A DNA stretch of 64,000 nucleotides from an uncultured Clostridia bacterium (GCA_947165085.1 CAMUZA010000001.1:1-64000); one strand, 5' to 3'. Shown: positions 31,601 to 40,759, numbered from the stretch's first letter. Numbers and translations are program-made. Notes: generated by a model not told the origin, from the sequence alone.

Positions 31601-32795
31601 CCTCTTCCGTCGTGATCTTCACGTTCTTGTAGTTGACTTCGCGGTTGCCGACGGAGCCGAGGACCAGATAACCGCCGTTGAACGCGTCGGTCGTAAAGGT
31701 CAGTTTCGTTCCCTTCACGTCGATCGTATAATTGCTGCCCTCGCGGGTGATGGTGACGTGGAACCAGTCTGTCGTTCCGACGTAGGCGCCGTTGCCGCCG
31801 TAGGGGTTGTTGTAACTGCCGAGGGTTGTGTCGGCCTTGTCTTTATCCGCGTAGGTAATGACGCGGGCAACGCCGGCGTTGTGCATATCCAGAACGAGAC
31901 CGCTCTGGGTGAAGTTCTCGCCGGGGTTGACGTCGAAGCCGAGCTGGATGGTGTTCCAGCCGGACGTGGTGTCGAGCTGCTTGACGTCCATTTCCACGGT
32001 ATAGTTCTGACCGAGCGCCGTGCCGAAGCGAAGCATGTTGTATTCCGTGATCGACGCGGGCTTCAGAATGCTGTCTTCTTCCTTCCAGGAGCCAATGCCG
32101 CACTCCGCCCAGTCGGAAAACGGGATCACTTCGCCGTTGTAGGTGTTAGAGGGCGCTTCTTCTACCGTCTCAATCTTTACATTCTTGTAGTTGACTTCAC
32201 GGGAGCCGACGGAGCCAAGCACCAGATAGCCGCCGTTGAAGGCGTCTGTCGTGAAGGTCAGGACGGTCTCGCCGACCTGTACCGTGTAGTTGCTGCCTTC
32301 CCGGGCGATGGTGACGTGGAACCAGTCGGACGTTCCGACGTAGGAGCCGTTGCCGCCGTAGGGATTGTTGTAACTGCCGAGGGTGTCGTCCGCCTTGTCC
32401 TTGTCCGCATAGGTGATCACACGGGCAACGCCTGCGTTATGCAGGTCCAGCACAAGGCCGCTCTGGGTGAAGTTCTCGCCGGGATTGACGTCGAAGCCGA
32501 GCTGGATCGTCTGCCAGCCGGACGTGGTATCGAGCTGCCTGACGTCCATGTCTACGACGTAGTTTTGACCAAGCGCCGTGCTGAAGCGAAGCATGTTGTA
32601 TTCCGTGATCGAAGCGGGTTTCAAAACGCCGTCTTCTTCCTTCCAGGTGCCGATGCCGCAGTCCGCCCAGTCGCTGAACGGGATGACAGTCCCGTTGAAG
32701 GTGTTCGTCGGCGTGTCAGCAAAGACGGAAAGCGGTGTTACGAGGGACAGGATCATGACGATGCTCAGGATCGCAGAGAGTATCCGTTTTTTCAT
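28647..32795 (-). CDS. SLH-anchored surface protein with four repeat domains and ~80-aa linker repeats
   Basis: Four DWAECGIG.W units, SxWxWTxYTAATATF linker repeats, three C-terminal SLH motifs (TFSPNDTCTRAQVVTFLWR). Confidence 0.9.
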   Translation of the reverse strand: MKKRILSAILSIVMILSLVTPLSVFADTPTNTFNGTVIPFSDWADCGIGTWKEEDGVLKPASITEYNMLRFSTALGQNYVVDMDVRQLDTTSGWQTIQLGFDVNPGENFTQSGLVLDLHNAGVARVITYADKDKADDTLGSYNNPYGGNGSYVGTSDWFHVTIAREGSNYTVQVGETVLTFTTDAFNGGYLVLGSVGSREVNYKNVKIETVEEAPSNTYNGEVIPFSDWAECGIGSWKEEDSILKPASITEYNMLRFGTALGQNYTVEMDVKQLDTTSGWNTIQLGFDVNPGENFTQSGLVLDMHNAGVARVITYADKDKADTTLGSYNNPYGGNGAYVGTTDWFHVTITREGSNYTIDVKGTKLTFTTDAFNGGYLVLGSVGNREVNYKNVKITTEEEAPSNTYNGEVIPFSDWAECGIGTWTEEDSILKPTSTSDFSMLRFGTALGQEYTIDMDIKQMDTMSGWQTIQLGFDVNPGENFTQSGLVLDMHNAGVARVITYANKDNASGPLGSYNNPYGGNGAYIGTTDWFHVQITRSGNDYTVKVKNTTLTFTTGDFNGGYLVLGSVGSREVRYKNVKITAVEEAPSNTFNEEVIPFADWSECGIGAWREEDSVLIPDEISDFSMLRFDTALGKNYTIDMEVKQMDTTSGWQTIQIGFDVNAGENFTQSGLVLDLHNAGVARVITYADKDKPDATLGSYNNPYGGNGAYVGSTDWFHITITRADNDYTVKVKGTTLSFTTDAFNGGYLVLGSVGSREVRYKNVKITAEVLSPEYELSAWDWTDYTAATATFVDKNGIGGPITVDADITSVRTEPTCEENGKIVHTASVIFEDTTYTDTKTEILLAIDHDYELSGWTWTGYTAATATFICANDASHVQTVNATINSVRTEPTAEANGSVVYTASVTFEDVTYTDSKTEILPALGHDYVLSGWDWTNYTAAAATFTDNNGGDPITVIADITSERTEPTCEEAGKIVYTATVVFDGTTYTDVRTEPLGALGHHWYEPTYTWAEDNGTVTATRICERDESHVETETVSTAGEITKPATCTAKGETTYTAIFTNPAFTTQTKTVEDVELADHTPGAPVRENETAPTCTEPGGYDSVVYCAVCGTELSREHSNLEATGHDWNEPVYVWMDDCSRITAMRICKKDASHVENEVGVITSEVTKEATYEEEGEITYTATFTNPAFQTQIKKVATPKIVKPVLDNPFKDVKEGEFYYDAVLWAVNAEPQVTSGTSATTFSPNDTCTRAQVVTFLWRAKGCPEPKSASNPFKDVKAGEYYYKAVLWAVENNITAGTSATTFSPNDGCTRAQVVTFLWRTEGQPKPTSTSNPFKDVPAGQYFTTAVLWAVEKNITKGTGATTFSPNDTCTRGQIVTFLYRDLA
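30480..32710 (-). repeat. four tandem ~550-bp coding repeats
   Basis: Four near-identical NFTQSGLVLD(L/M)HNAGVARVITYA(D/N)KD units. Confidence 0.88.
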
Positions 32796-32846
32796 GTTGC
32801 ATTCTCCTCATAAATTGATTTTTTGCGTGTTGAAACGGTTGTTGAC

Positions 32847-33611
32847 CTAAATGCAGATGTCTTCACCCGGGCAAAGAAGCATGACCGGGAGCTCGGGCGC
32901 TTGCTTTTTCATTTCTTCCAGGAATTCGTTTGGATCGCCGAGATGCTGCGCGAAATTCCAGTAATGGCAGGGCACACAGCACTCCGGCCGCAGGATGGAG
33001 AAAAACTTTGCCGCGTCTTTGGAGTCCATATTTCCGAATGCTCCGTTGATCGGCGCGGCGGCAAGCGAAATCGGGAATTCACTCATCTCGCTCGCAATAT
33101 CCTCGCGCAGGCACGTGTCGCCGGCAATATAGAACGACTTGGTGCCGCACGTGATATACAGTCCTAACGCTTCCTTTGCCAATTCGCCGTGATCGCAGCG
33201 AACCGGCAGGATCTGAAATTCTCCCGCATTCACGGCGATGCCTTTTTCAAGGACGGTATACTTACCCGGATCAATGCCCAGCCGTTCGCACTCAGCTACG
33301 CAGTCGGCAGCCATATACAGGTGCGTCTTGCTGTTTGCAAGCAATTCCGGGATGCTGTCAACGTCAAAATGATCGTAGTGCGCGTGCGTCGCGGCAAGGA
33401 AGTCAAATTCCACCTCGCCCGGCTGCAGGAGCTGCGGCATCAGGCGCTTGAAACCAAAATAGCGCTCACAGCATCTCGAAAGGTACAGATCAATGCCAAG
33501 CAGTTGACCGCGGGGGGACTTCAGGATAAACCCCGCCTGTCCCATAAAAATCACGCCGAGGCAGTTTTCCGGCACGTCCAATGCCTGGATCCTTTGTGCG
33601 ATCTCAATCAT
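32847..33611 (-). CDS. MBL-fold metallo-hydrolase (UlaG-like)
   Basis: ATHAHYDHFD metal motif, IAGDTC, PCHYWNF. Confidence 0.82.
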   Translation of the reverse strand: MIEIAQRIQALDVPENCLGVIFMGQAGFILKSPRGQLLGIDLYLSRCCERYFGFKRLMPQLLQPGEVEFDFLAATHAHYDHFDVDSIPELLANSKTHLYMAADCVAECERLGIDPGKYTVLEKGIAVNAGEFQILPVRCDHGELAKEALGLYITCGTKSFYIAGDTCLREDIASEMSEFPISLAAAPINGAFGNMDSKDAAKFFSILRPECCVPCHYWNFAQHLGDPNEFLEEMKKQAPELPVMLLCPGEDICI

Positions 33612-34500
33612 TCGATGTTCCCTCCTTCTGCTCCATGTCGAGCGTCAGTCGGAAGCGCAGCGAGCTGTTCGCTGCAATCTCGCACGCGCAGCCGCTCTGT
33701 TCTGCCGCATCCGGTCGGTCATACGGCGCCGTACATGGTTCCAATGCGATGTTATACATATCTTCAAACGAACCGTTGTTGATCCAGACTCCGAGATACT
33801 TCACCGTCTCTTTGGAAAAACGGAGCATCAGTGTTTTTCCGTCGGCATAACGGTATCCGCACCAGCCGTCCGGCATAGGATCGGTATAGAAAAACTTATA
33901 GCTCTCGCCATCCGGCTGTTGAGGAAGGGTACGTTCGTGGGAGAGCTGTTTGCCGAACATTGTCCGAATCGGCGCATCGGGCGCAAACGGTGTCACGATC
34001 TTTGCATCCGGGAAAGCGTTCAGCATACAATGCGCCGCCCACAGGCAGGGAAACGCGTCATTTCCGTCATTCGCGATGTCGTAGTCGATCGCGATGCCGC
34101 CGCTTTCCTCCTCCGTGACCGTTTTCGTAAACCGAACGGGAAAGCGTTTTGAATGAAAGGTGAACCGAAGCGAGCCGCCTGCCGTTTCGCATTCGACCGG
34201 ATGCCGGCAGACCTCGCCGTGATCCGGATATGTCACGCCGCGGAACGGACCGTCCTGCGGTGTGTATGGATCGATGGTCGGGAACATATCGTCAAACCCG
34301 CTGCACTCCGCCTGAACGTAGTCCGAATCCGGGAACAGCCGCCGATATGCCGCGCCTTCTCTCTGCTGGAGAAGCTCGCGGCCGTCGCCGCACAGTGATA
34401 CCAGTTTTCCGCCGTCCTCCGGCAGAAACGTGGCGGTGAGCCGCGCTCCGTGGACACACAGAGCCGGTCTGTCTTTATACGTTGTCTGAATGATCTTCAT
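33604..34500 (-). CDS. Aldose 1-epimerase-like protein
   Basis: FLPEDGGKLVSL...YPDHGEVCRHPVE...DYDIANDGNDAFPCLWAAHCMLN. Confidence 0.7.
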   Translation of the reverse strand: MKIIQTTYKDRPALCVHGARLTATFLPEDGGKLVSLCGDGRELLQQREGAAYRRLFPDSDYVQAECSGFDDMFPTIDPYTPQDGPFRGVTYPDHGEVCRHPVECETAGGSLRFTFHSKRFPVRFTKTVTEEESGGIAIDYDIANDGNDAFPCLWAAHCMLNAFPDAKIVTPFAPDAPIRTMFGKQLSHERTLPQQPDGESYKFFYTDPMPDGWCGYRYADGKTLMLRFSKETVKYLGVWINNGSFEDMYNIALEPCTAPYDRPDAAEQSGCACEIAANSSLRFRLTLDMEQKEGTSND

Positions 34501-34501
34501 T

Positions 34502-35503
34502 TCACTTTTTCCCGAGGTGATCCCGATAGGCGGGATTCAGGATCGTCTTGACTGGCTTCCCCGCAAAGAAGTCGATCACGTTTCCGGACGCCATGGCAGA
34601 CGACTTTTCCAAACACTCATAAGAACCGGCGCCCGAATGCGGAAGAAGGATCACGTTGTGGAGTTTCAGAAGCGGATTGTCCAATTCCGGCGGCTCCTTC
34701 TTGAATACGTCAAGTCCCGCTGCCGCGATCTCTCCGGTCTCCAGCGCCCACGCCAGCGCTTCCTCGTCGACCAGCGCGCCGCGCGCCGTGTTGATCAGGA
34801 TCGCCGTTTTTTTCATCTTCGTCAGGAAGTCGCGGTCGACCATATTCAGGGTATCGGGCGTCGCCGCCAGATGCAGGCTGATCACGTCCGCCGTCCGAAT
34901 GATCTCCTCGCGCGGCGCTTTCGTGACGTTCAGTTTTTCTGCCGCTGCTTCGTCCCAGTAGTATTCGTCGCAGGCGATGATGCGGCAGTCAAAACCGCCG
35001 AGCATCTTTGCCAACGCTTTTGCAATATTGCCGAAGCCGATCAGACCGACGGTCTTTCCTTCGAGCTGATGGCTCAGCTTTCCCTCGAAGAACCAGCTCC
35101 AGTCATTGTTCCGCACCGAGGCGTCACGCGCCGGGAATTCCCTGAGCAGATCGATCATCATCGCGATCGCACACTCGGCAACGGCGACAGACAGAGAGTT
35201 TGCCGCGTTGCATACGGCGATGCCGCAGCGCGCCGCTTCCTCCTTGTCGATCTCGTCCGTGCCGACGCCCCATCGGGAGATCAGTTTGACGTTTCCCGTG
35301 CCGAGCATCCGAACCGCTTCCGTGGGCAGTTTTTCACCGCACGTGATCAGCGCGTCATATCCTTTCAGCTCGTGCGCAAAATCCAGAAAGTTTCTGGTCG
35401 GCATATCGGCGATGTCGACCTGATGTCCCGCGTTTTCGATCGCGGTTTTCATTACCTCCCGGAAAAACAACGGATTCTGTCGGCCCAAAATTGCTACTTT
35501 CAT
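34502..35503 (-). CDS. D-3-phosphoglycerate dehydrogenase-family 2-hydroxyacid dehydrogenase
   Basis: VGLIGFGNIAKALAKML, LINTARGALVDEEALAWALETGEIAAAGLDVF. Confidence 0.88.
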   Translation of the reverse strand: MKVAILGRQNPLFFREVMKTAIENAGHQVDIADMPTRNFLDFAHELKGYDALITCGEKLPTEAVRMLGTGNVKLISRWGVGTDEIDKEEAARCGIAVCNAANSLSVAVAECAIAMMIDLLREFPARDASVRNNDWSWFFEGKLSHQLEGKTVGLIGFGNIAKALAKMLGGFDCRIIACDEYYWDEAAAEKLNVTKAPREEIIRTADVISLHLAATPDTLNMVDRDFLTKMKKTAILINTARGALVDEEALAWALETGEIAAAGLDVFKKEPPELDNPLLKLHNVILLPHSGAGSYECLEKSSAMASGNVIDFFAGKPVKTILNPAYRDHLGKK

Positions 35504-36552
35504 AAGGCGGGTTCCTCCGAAATCTTAATGATCGTTTTCACTACGCCGCTGCGGTCTTCAACAGACAGCGCTTCTCCGCACTCGTCAAACGGCCGCTCTG
35601 CAGTGATCATTTCGGAGAGTTTCATATCCTTTTCCGCCATCAGCTTTGAAACAGCTTCCAGATTGCCGTACTCTCCCATAATGCCGATCAGCGTCATTTC
35701 CTTTTCCACAACCGTACTGAAATCAACCTCTTTCGGTGCGTTGTTGTAAAAGCCGATCAACGCCGCAACTGCTTTTTGCGCAGCGATCCTTATCACTTCA
35801 TTCAGCACCTGTTCGTTGCCGCAGCATTCCAGTATGTAATCGGCAAGCCGACCGCCGGTTTTCTCTTTCAGGCACGCAACCGGATCGCACTTTTGAACGT
35901 TGATTATGCCGGAAGCGCCCATCTTCAAAGCGATCTGAAGCTTCTTGTCATTTCTGCCGAGCACGTAGACCTGTGCGCCCTCGCGCACCGCCAGCGCCAC
36001 AGCTGATAGGCCGATCGGTCCGGTGCCGATGACGGCGACAATGGAATCCGGACGGATATTCATTTTCTTGGTTCCGCCGTAGGCAACCGAAAGCGGCTCG
36101 CACAGGGCTGCCTCTTTCAGACTGATGTTGTCGGCAAGTTTGTAAACGTGACGCTCGGGCATCAGGAAATACTCCGCAAACGCTCCGTTCCAGCAGGGAT
36201 CGATCGTGCCGACGTGCATCCTGCCCGTGCAATTGTTGTAATCTCCCGCCTGACAAGCGGCACATTTTCCGCAGGAAACGTAGTTATCGCCGACCACGCG
36301 GTTGCCGGGCTTGACTTTGGTCACAGCATCGCCGACTTCCGCAACGATGCCCGACCACTCGTGTCCGAGGCGGATCGGGTAAGTCGCTTTCCCTGTTTTT
36401 ACAAAACTGCTTTCACCGGAAAAAAGGTCATAATCCGTGCCGCAAACACCGCAATAGCAGATCTTTACCAGAATCTGATCGGCAGCCGGCTTTGGTGTAT
36501 CGACCTCAATAAAGGCGCCTTGCTTCGGAGCAGTTGCATGAAACACCTTCAT
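35500..36552 (-). CDS. Zinc-dependent alcohol/polyol dehydrogenase
   Basis: GHEWSGIVAEVG, CGKCAACQAGDYNNC, VAVIGTGPIGLSAVALA. Confidence 0.9.
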   Translation of the reverse strand: MKVFHATAPKQGAFIEVDTPKPAADQILVKICYCGVCGTDYDLFSGESSFVKTGKATYPIRLGHEWSGIVAEVGDAVTKVKPGNRVVGDNYVSCGKCAACQAGDYNNCTGRMHVGTIDPCWNGAFAEYFLMPERHVYKLADNISLKEAALCEPLSVAYGGTKKMNIRPDSIVAVIGTGPIGLSAVALAVREGAQVYVLGRNDKKLQIALKMGASGIINVQKCDPVACLKEKTGGRLADYILECCGNEQVLNEVIRIAAQKAVAALIGFYNNAPKEVDFSTVVEKEMTLIGIMGEYGNLEAVSKLMAEKDMKLSEMITAERPFDECGEALSVEDRSGVVKTIIKISEEPAL

Positions 36553-36590
36553 TTTCTATTCTCCTTTCTCGAATTGGGGTATCGTTCGAA

Positions 36591-37271
36591 TTAGGGAATC
36601 ATCGGTACATCTTTCTTCGCTTCCGCGACGATCTCAACGAATTTCGCAACCTGGCGGGTAATGGAACTCAGGCCTTCTTTGGCGATCTTGTCAAAGTCCA
36701 TAAACGTCCGCGCGCCGGAGACCGCGCAGGCGCCGCAGCGGATGAAGTCGGCTGCATTGTCCGGGGTAATGCCGCCGGAGGGGATCAGGTTGACTTCCGG
36801 GAAAACCATTTTCAGATTTGTCATATATTTCGGGCCGCCGAGGGCTCCGGGGAAGATCTTGACCATCGCAGCGCCCTTGCGCATCGCGTTGAATACTTCC
36901 GTCGCGGTAAAGGCGCCGCTGAAAACAGGCACGTTGTATCTGCCCGCAAGATCGATCACGTCGTCGATCACGCAGGGATTCACGATCACGCTGCCGCCGT
37001 GCAGAATAACTTCCCGCGCCGTCGCAGGATCCAGCACGGTGCCTGCCGCACATAAGAGTTCATCGCCGAAATGGCTCGAAATTGCTTCAATCGCTTCCAG
37101 CGCGCCGGGCGTCGTCATCGTGACCTCGATCACTCTTGCACCGCCGTCGTACATTGCCTGCGCGTACGCGATGTAGTCATCCTTCTGATGCAGCTTGATA
37201 CACGGCAGAACGCCCGCTGTCTTTGTCTGCTGGATCACGTATTCTTTCAAAGTCTGATCTGCTTTTCTCAT
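36591..37271 (-). CDS. KDPG/KHG aldolase
   Basis: GARVIEVTMTTPGALEAI, AAGTVLDPATA, KIFPGALGGPKYM, IPSGGITPDNAADF. Confidence 0.9.
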   Translation of the reverse strand: MRKADQTLKEYVIQQTKTAGVLPCIKLHQKDDYIAYAQAMYDGGARVIEVTMTTPGALEAIEAISSHFGDELLCAAGTVLDPATAREVILHGGSVIVNPCVIDDVIDLAGRYNVPVFSGAFTATEVFNAMRKGAAMVKIFPGALGGPKYMTNLKMVFPEVNLIPSGGITPDNAADFIRCGACAVSGARTFMDFDKIAKEGLSSITRQVAKFVEIVAEAKKDVPMIP

Positions 37272-37282
37272 GGCTGTTCTCC

Positions 37283-37726
37283 TTATACCTTATATTTTGC
37301 AATCATTTTTCCGATCTGCGCCGGCTCGCCGGGCGCGATGCACGGCATGTGCGCGTCCTGCGGAAGCGCAATCAGGAAATACCCCGGGCGGAGAGTGATC
37401 TTGTCGCCCGTTCCGGTTACCGACACCATATCGGTTTCAGCGTTATAGGAAAGCTCTTTCATGTTGCGAATGTCGCTGTAGCCGATCTGCTCAGTGCCGT
37501 AGGCGAGGAAATGAATGTCCGCATAGACCTTGTGCGCTTCAAACGAGCACGCTTCCTCGGGCTTTGTCATCATCGGGCGAACCTTCACGAGAACGTCGTC
37601 GCTGATTTGCAGGTTGGCTTTTTCCAGCGGCGCGTCACCGACGCCCGCAAAGAAATCCAGCGCAGCACGGACCGCTTCGCCAAGGCAATAATACTGTTCT
37701 CTGTTGGAAATATGGTCTACTATCAT
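37283..37726 (-). CDS. YhcH/YjgK/YiaL family protein
   Basis: HKVYADIHFLAYGTEQIGY, GYFLIALPQDAHMPC. Confidence 0.85.
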   Translation of the reverse strand: MIVDHISNREQYYCLGEAVRAALDFFAGVGDAPLEKANLQISDDVLVKVRPMMTKPEEACSFEAHKVYADIHFLAYGTEQIGYSDIRNMKELSYNAETDMVSVTGTGDKITLRPGYFLIALPQDAHMPCIAPGEPAQIGKMIAKYKV

Positions 37727-37737
37727 ATCGCCATCTC

Positions 37738-38757
37738 CTATCTCTGTACTCTGCCGGACGTATTGCCCTGCATCAGCGAAACGACCTCGTCAAGCGTTGC
37801 CAGATTGAAGTCGCCGGCGATCGTCTGCTTCAGCGCCGAGGCGGCAACCGCAAACTCTCCCGCCTTTCGGATGTCGTACCCGTTCAGCAGACTGTAGATC
37901 AGACCTGCCGCGAAGGATGCGCCGCCGCCGCCGCGATCGACCAGTCGGATGTTATATTTATTCGTATGATAGAACTCGTTTCCGTCATACAGCAGCGCGG
38001 ACCATCCGTTGTCCGAGGCGGAAAAGCTCTCACGCAGCGTCGAAGCGATAAAGCGGAAACCGAATCGCTCTTTCAGCTTGCGGAAAGACTCCTGATACCC
38101 CTCGATGTCCAGCGACGCCGTATTGATATTCGTGCTGCCCGCCTTCACGCCAAGGCACTTTTCCGCGTCCTCCTCGTTGCCGATGCACACGTCGGTGTAT
38201 TCCATCAGCGGGATCATAACGCTCTGGGCCTTTTCCGGACTCCACAGCTTGCTGCGGTAGTTCAGATCGACGCTGACCGTGACGCCGCGCTGTTTGGCGG
38301 CCTTCACCGCCGCAAGCACAAGAGCGGAAGCCGAGTCGCTGATTGCAGGGGTGATGCCCGCAACGTGGAACCAGTCAGCTTCCGAAAAGATCTTATCAAA
38401 GTTAAACTCCTCGACGGCGGCTTCCGATATAGCCGAATGCTTGCGGTCGTAAACGACCTTGGACGGCCGCATCGAAACGCCGTTCTCATAGAAATTCAGT
38501 CCCAGCCGCTCACCGCCGCGAACGATGCAGCTCGTATCCACGCCCTGCTCGCGCAGCTTGTTGAACGCGATCTGTCCCAGAGGATTGTTCGGCAGCTTCG
38601 TCACGTACCTGCTGTCCATACCGAACCGCGCAAGAGAAACCGCGACAATGGATTCATCGCCGCCGTAGTAAGCGTCAAACTCCGTCGCCTGCTCAAACCG
38701 CAGATTGCCTTTCGGCATCAGCCGAAGCATCATTTCGCCCAAAGTTACTACTCTCAT
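37738..38757 (-). CDS. 2-keto-3-deoxygluconate kinase-like PfkB sugar kinase
   Basis: VTLGEMMLRLMP, YYGGDESIVAVSLARFG, FHVAGITPAIS, DRGGGGASFAAGLIY; ATG at 38757 after upstream codons. Confidence 0.87.
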   Translation of the reverse strand: MRVVTLGEMMLRLMPKGNLRFEQATEFDAYYGGDESIVAVSLARFGMDSRYVTKLPNNPLGQIAFNKLREQGVDTSCIVRGGERLGLNFYENGVSMRPSKVVYDRKHSAISEAAVEEFNFDKIFSEADWFHVAGITPAISDSASALVLAAVKAAKQRGVTVSVDLNYRSKLWSPEKAQSVMIPLMEYTDVCIGNEEDAEKCLGVKAGSTNINTASLDIEGYQESFRKLKERFGFRFIASTLRESFSASDNGWSALLYDGNEFYHTNKYNIRLVDRGGGGASFAAGLIYSLLNGYDIRKAGEFAVAASALKQTIAGDFNLATLDEVVSLMQGNTSGRVQR

Positions 38758-38772
38758 TTTTATCGCCTCCAA

Positions 38773-39429
38773 TTAAGACTTTCCGTACAAATTAAGATAA
38801 TAGTCTCGTCCGCCGACGATATCTTCATCAGGAATGCGCGTCACGCCGCCGCTCGCCATCAGCAGATGCAGGTAGATCTCGCAGGACTTCTCGAGGATCT
38901 GACAGCAAACCCTTGCTTCCTTGAGCGTACGCCCGAAGCACATCGGGCCGTGGTTGCGGATCAGGATTGCGTTCGCATTCGTCACGGAATCCGTTGCGAC
39001 CTGCCCGAGTTCGACGTGTTTGGAAGAGGTGACGTACCTGGACGTCAGGGGGATCGGCCCGCCGATCAACTGACAGATCTCGTCGGAGAACGCCGGAATA
39101 CCTCTGTCGCGGCACGACGCCGCCATCGCGTATGTGGAGTGAGAGTGAATGATCGCGTTGATGTCCTGACGCTTTTTCATAATCCCGAGATGAAGTTCCC
39201 GTTCGGAGGTTGAAAGCCGAAATCCGGAAACGACCTCTCCGTTGGGCGAAAGGACGACCAAATCCTCCGGCTGCATTTCATCGTAGTCGATTTTCGACGG
39301 GGTGATCAGGATGTTGCCGTCTTCCAGCCGCACGCTGACATTTCCCCAAGTACCAAATACGTACTTTTCTCTGCGCAGCCATCGGCAGGTTTCGATGATC
39401 TCCATCCGCATTCTATAATCGTCGATCAT
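38773..39429 (-). CDS. Class II aldolase/adducin family protein
   Basis: GTWGNVSVRL, ITPSKIDYDEM, HSHSTYAMA, ILIRNHGPMCFG; likely start MIDDYRMR at 39429. Confidence 0.87.
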   Translation of the reverse strand: MIDDYRMRMEIIETCRWLRREKYVFGTWGNVSVRLEDGNILITPSKIDYDEMQPEDLVVLSPNGEVVSGFRLSTSERELHLGIMKKRQDINAIIHSHSTYAMAASCRDRGIPAFSDEICQLIGGPIPLTSRYVTSSKHVELGQVATDSVTNANAILIRNHGPMCFGRTLKEARVCCQILEKSCEIYLHLLMASGGVTRIPDEDIVGGRDYYLNLYGKS

Positions 39430-39454
39430 GAGTTTCCCTCTGTTTCGTATACTT

Positions 39455-39472
39455 TGCGTTATCGGTAACGCA
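39455..39472. promoter_or_regulatory. LacI-type operator palindrome TGCGTTATCGGTAACGCA
   Basis: 18-bp palindrome with one mismatched pair and central CG, just downstream of the promoter and before the aldolase start. Confidence 0.8.
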
Positions 39473-39477
39473 CTTTT

Positions 39478-39506
39478 ATTATACTCCCGTCTTTCTGTGC
39501 TGTCAA
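39478..39506 (-). promoter_or_regulatory. sigma70-type promoter TTGACA-N17-TATAAT
   Basis: Exact consensus on the minus strand: TTGACA GCACAGAAAGACGGGAG TATAAT. Confidence 0.92.
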
Positions 39507-39647
39507 CACATCTTTCCCTTCTTTTTTCTCTTTCCCGGATTTTTTTGATTTGTTTGATTTTTCGCACTTTTTACTTGTATTTGCGCCTCTTGTGTAGTAC
39601 TATATATGGTGTAAACTTTATGTTACTTTTTCGATTGAGGTTTTTCT

Positions 39648-40709
39648 ATGGCTGAAAAGAAAACGACAATCTACGATTTAGCGGAAAGCCTGCATATTTC
39701 CGTCGGAACTGTCTACCGCGCGTTGCACGGAACGGGACGGATCAGTCCCGCTACAAAAGAGCGCGTGTTACAGAAGGCCGCCGAAATGAACTTTGAGCTG
39801 AACCCCTCCGCACAAATGCTCAGTCGTTCTCCGATCACGATCGGCGTCGTTCTTTGCTGCCCGATCCCCGAGTTCCTTGATGAGATCTATTCCGGCATTT
39901 CTCACGAATTTTCCGCCATCGCGCAATACAAGTATTACAGCGATATCCGGATTATGCCGCACAAGAACGCCGAGGACTGCGCAGAACTCATTTCAGAGGC
40001 CATCATTGATTTCAAGAACAGGAATTACGGGGGTGTGATCCTCTTCCTTTCCGGCTCCCACGAGCCTTGCGCAGATGCGCTCTCCGCTTTGGAAGAAGCG
40101 AATATCCCGATGGTTTGTCTTGTCAACGACATTCCCCGGAAGAACCGCGTGTCCTTCGTCAGCGCCGACGGCTTCTGCGCCGGACGTATCGCTGCCGAGC
40201 TGCTCTCGCTGACCTGCACCAAGCAGCGTATCGCCATCCTGACCGGCGCCAGCGCAATCCACATCCATAAACTCAATCTGGCGGGCTTTATGGAAGAAGC
40301 CAAAAACCACTTTGAGGCAGTTGACGTCTTCGAGCATCAGGACCGTCCCGATCTGGTCCGGCATCAGCTCGCCGCGATCTATGACCACGCGCCTGCCTAC
40401 CAAGGGTTATATATCACCTCCGCAAGCTCGATCTACGCCTGTCCGCTTCTGATGAATCTCAACCGGGAGCAGAAAATGCAGATCGTCACGACGGACTTGT
40501 TCAGCCAGACGAAACAGCCGCTTGAGGACCGGATCGTAATGGCTACGATCTTCCAGAACCCGTTCCTGCAGGGACGAAAATCCGTCAGGGCGTTATTCCG
40601 TTTCATTCAGAATCACGAACAGCAGAATCTCGTCATGATCCCTCCGCAGATCGTCATGCACTCCAATGTGGAGCTTTATCACGTCAGCGCCCAGCCCGAG
40701 AAGGATTGA
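39648..40709 (+). CDS. LacI-family transcriptional regulator
   Basis: TIYDLAESLHISVGTVYRALHGTGRISPATKERVLQKAAEMNF HTH plus periplasmic-binding-like domain. Confidence 0.93.
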   Translation: MAEKKTTIYDLAESLHISVGTVYRALHGTGRISPATKERVLQKAAEMNFELNPSAQMLSRSPITIGVVLCCPIPEFLDEIYSGISHEFSAIAQYKYYSDIRIMPHKNAEDCAELISEAIIDFKNRNYGGVILFLSGSHEPCADALSALEEANIPMVCLVNDIPRKNRVSFVSADGFCAGRIAAELLSLTCTKQRIAILTGASAIHIHKLNLAGFMEEAKNHFEAVDVFEHQDRPDLVRHQLAAIYDHAPAYQGLYITSASSIYACPLLMNLNREQKMQIVTTDLFSQTKQPLEDRIVMATIFQNPFLQGRKSVRALFRFIQNHEQQNLVMIPPQIVMHSNVELYHVSAQPEKD

Positions 40710-40759
40710 CCCAATCTCTTCGCCTTTCACAAAAATACATTTAAAATATAAATAAAAAT

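Noticed and set aside
19137-32795. CRISPR-like impression from many evenly repeated words
   Set aside because: Repeat period is ~500-550 bp, in frame and protein-coding; no short repeat-spacer architecture.
28536-32813. 1425-aa plus-strand ORF opposite the SLH/repeat gene
   Set aside because: Same antisense-shadow explanation; the opposite strand has signal peptide, repeats and SLH motifs.
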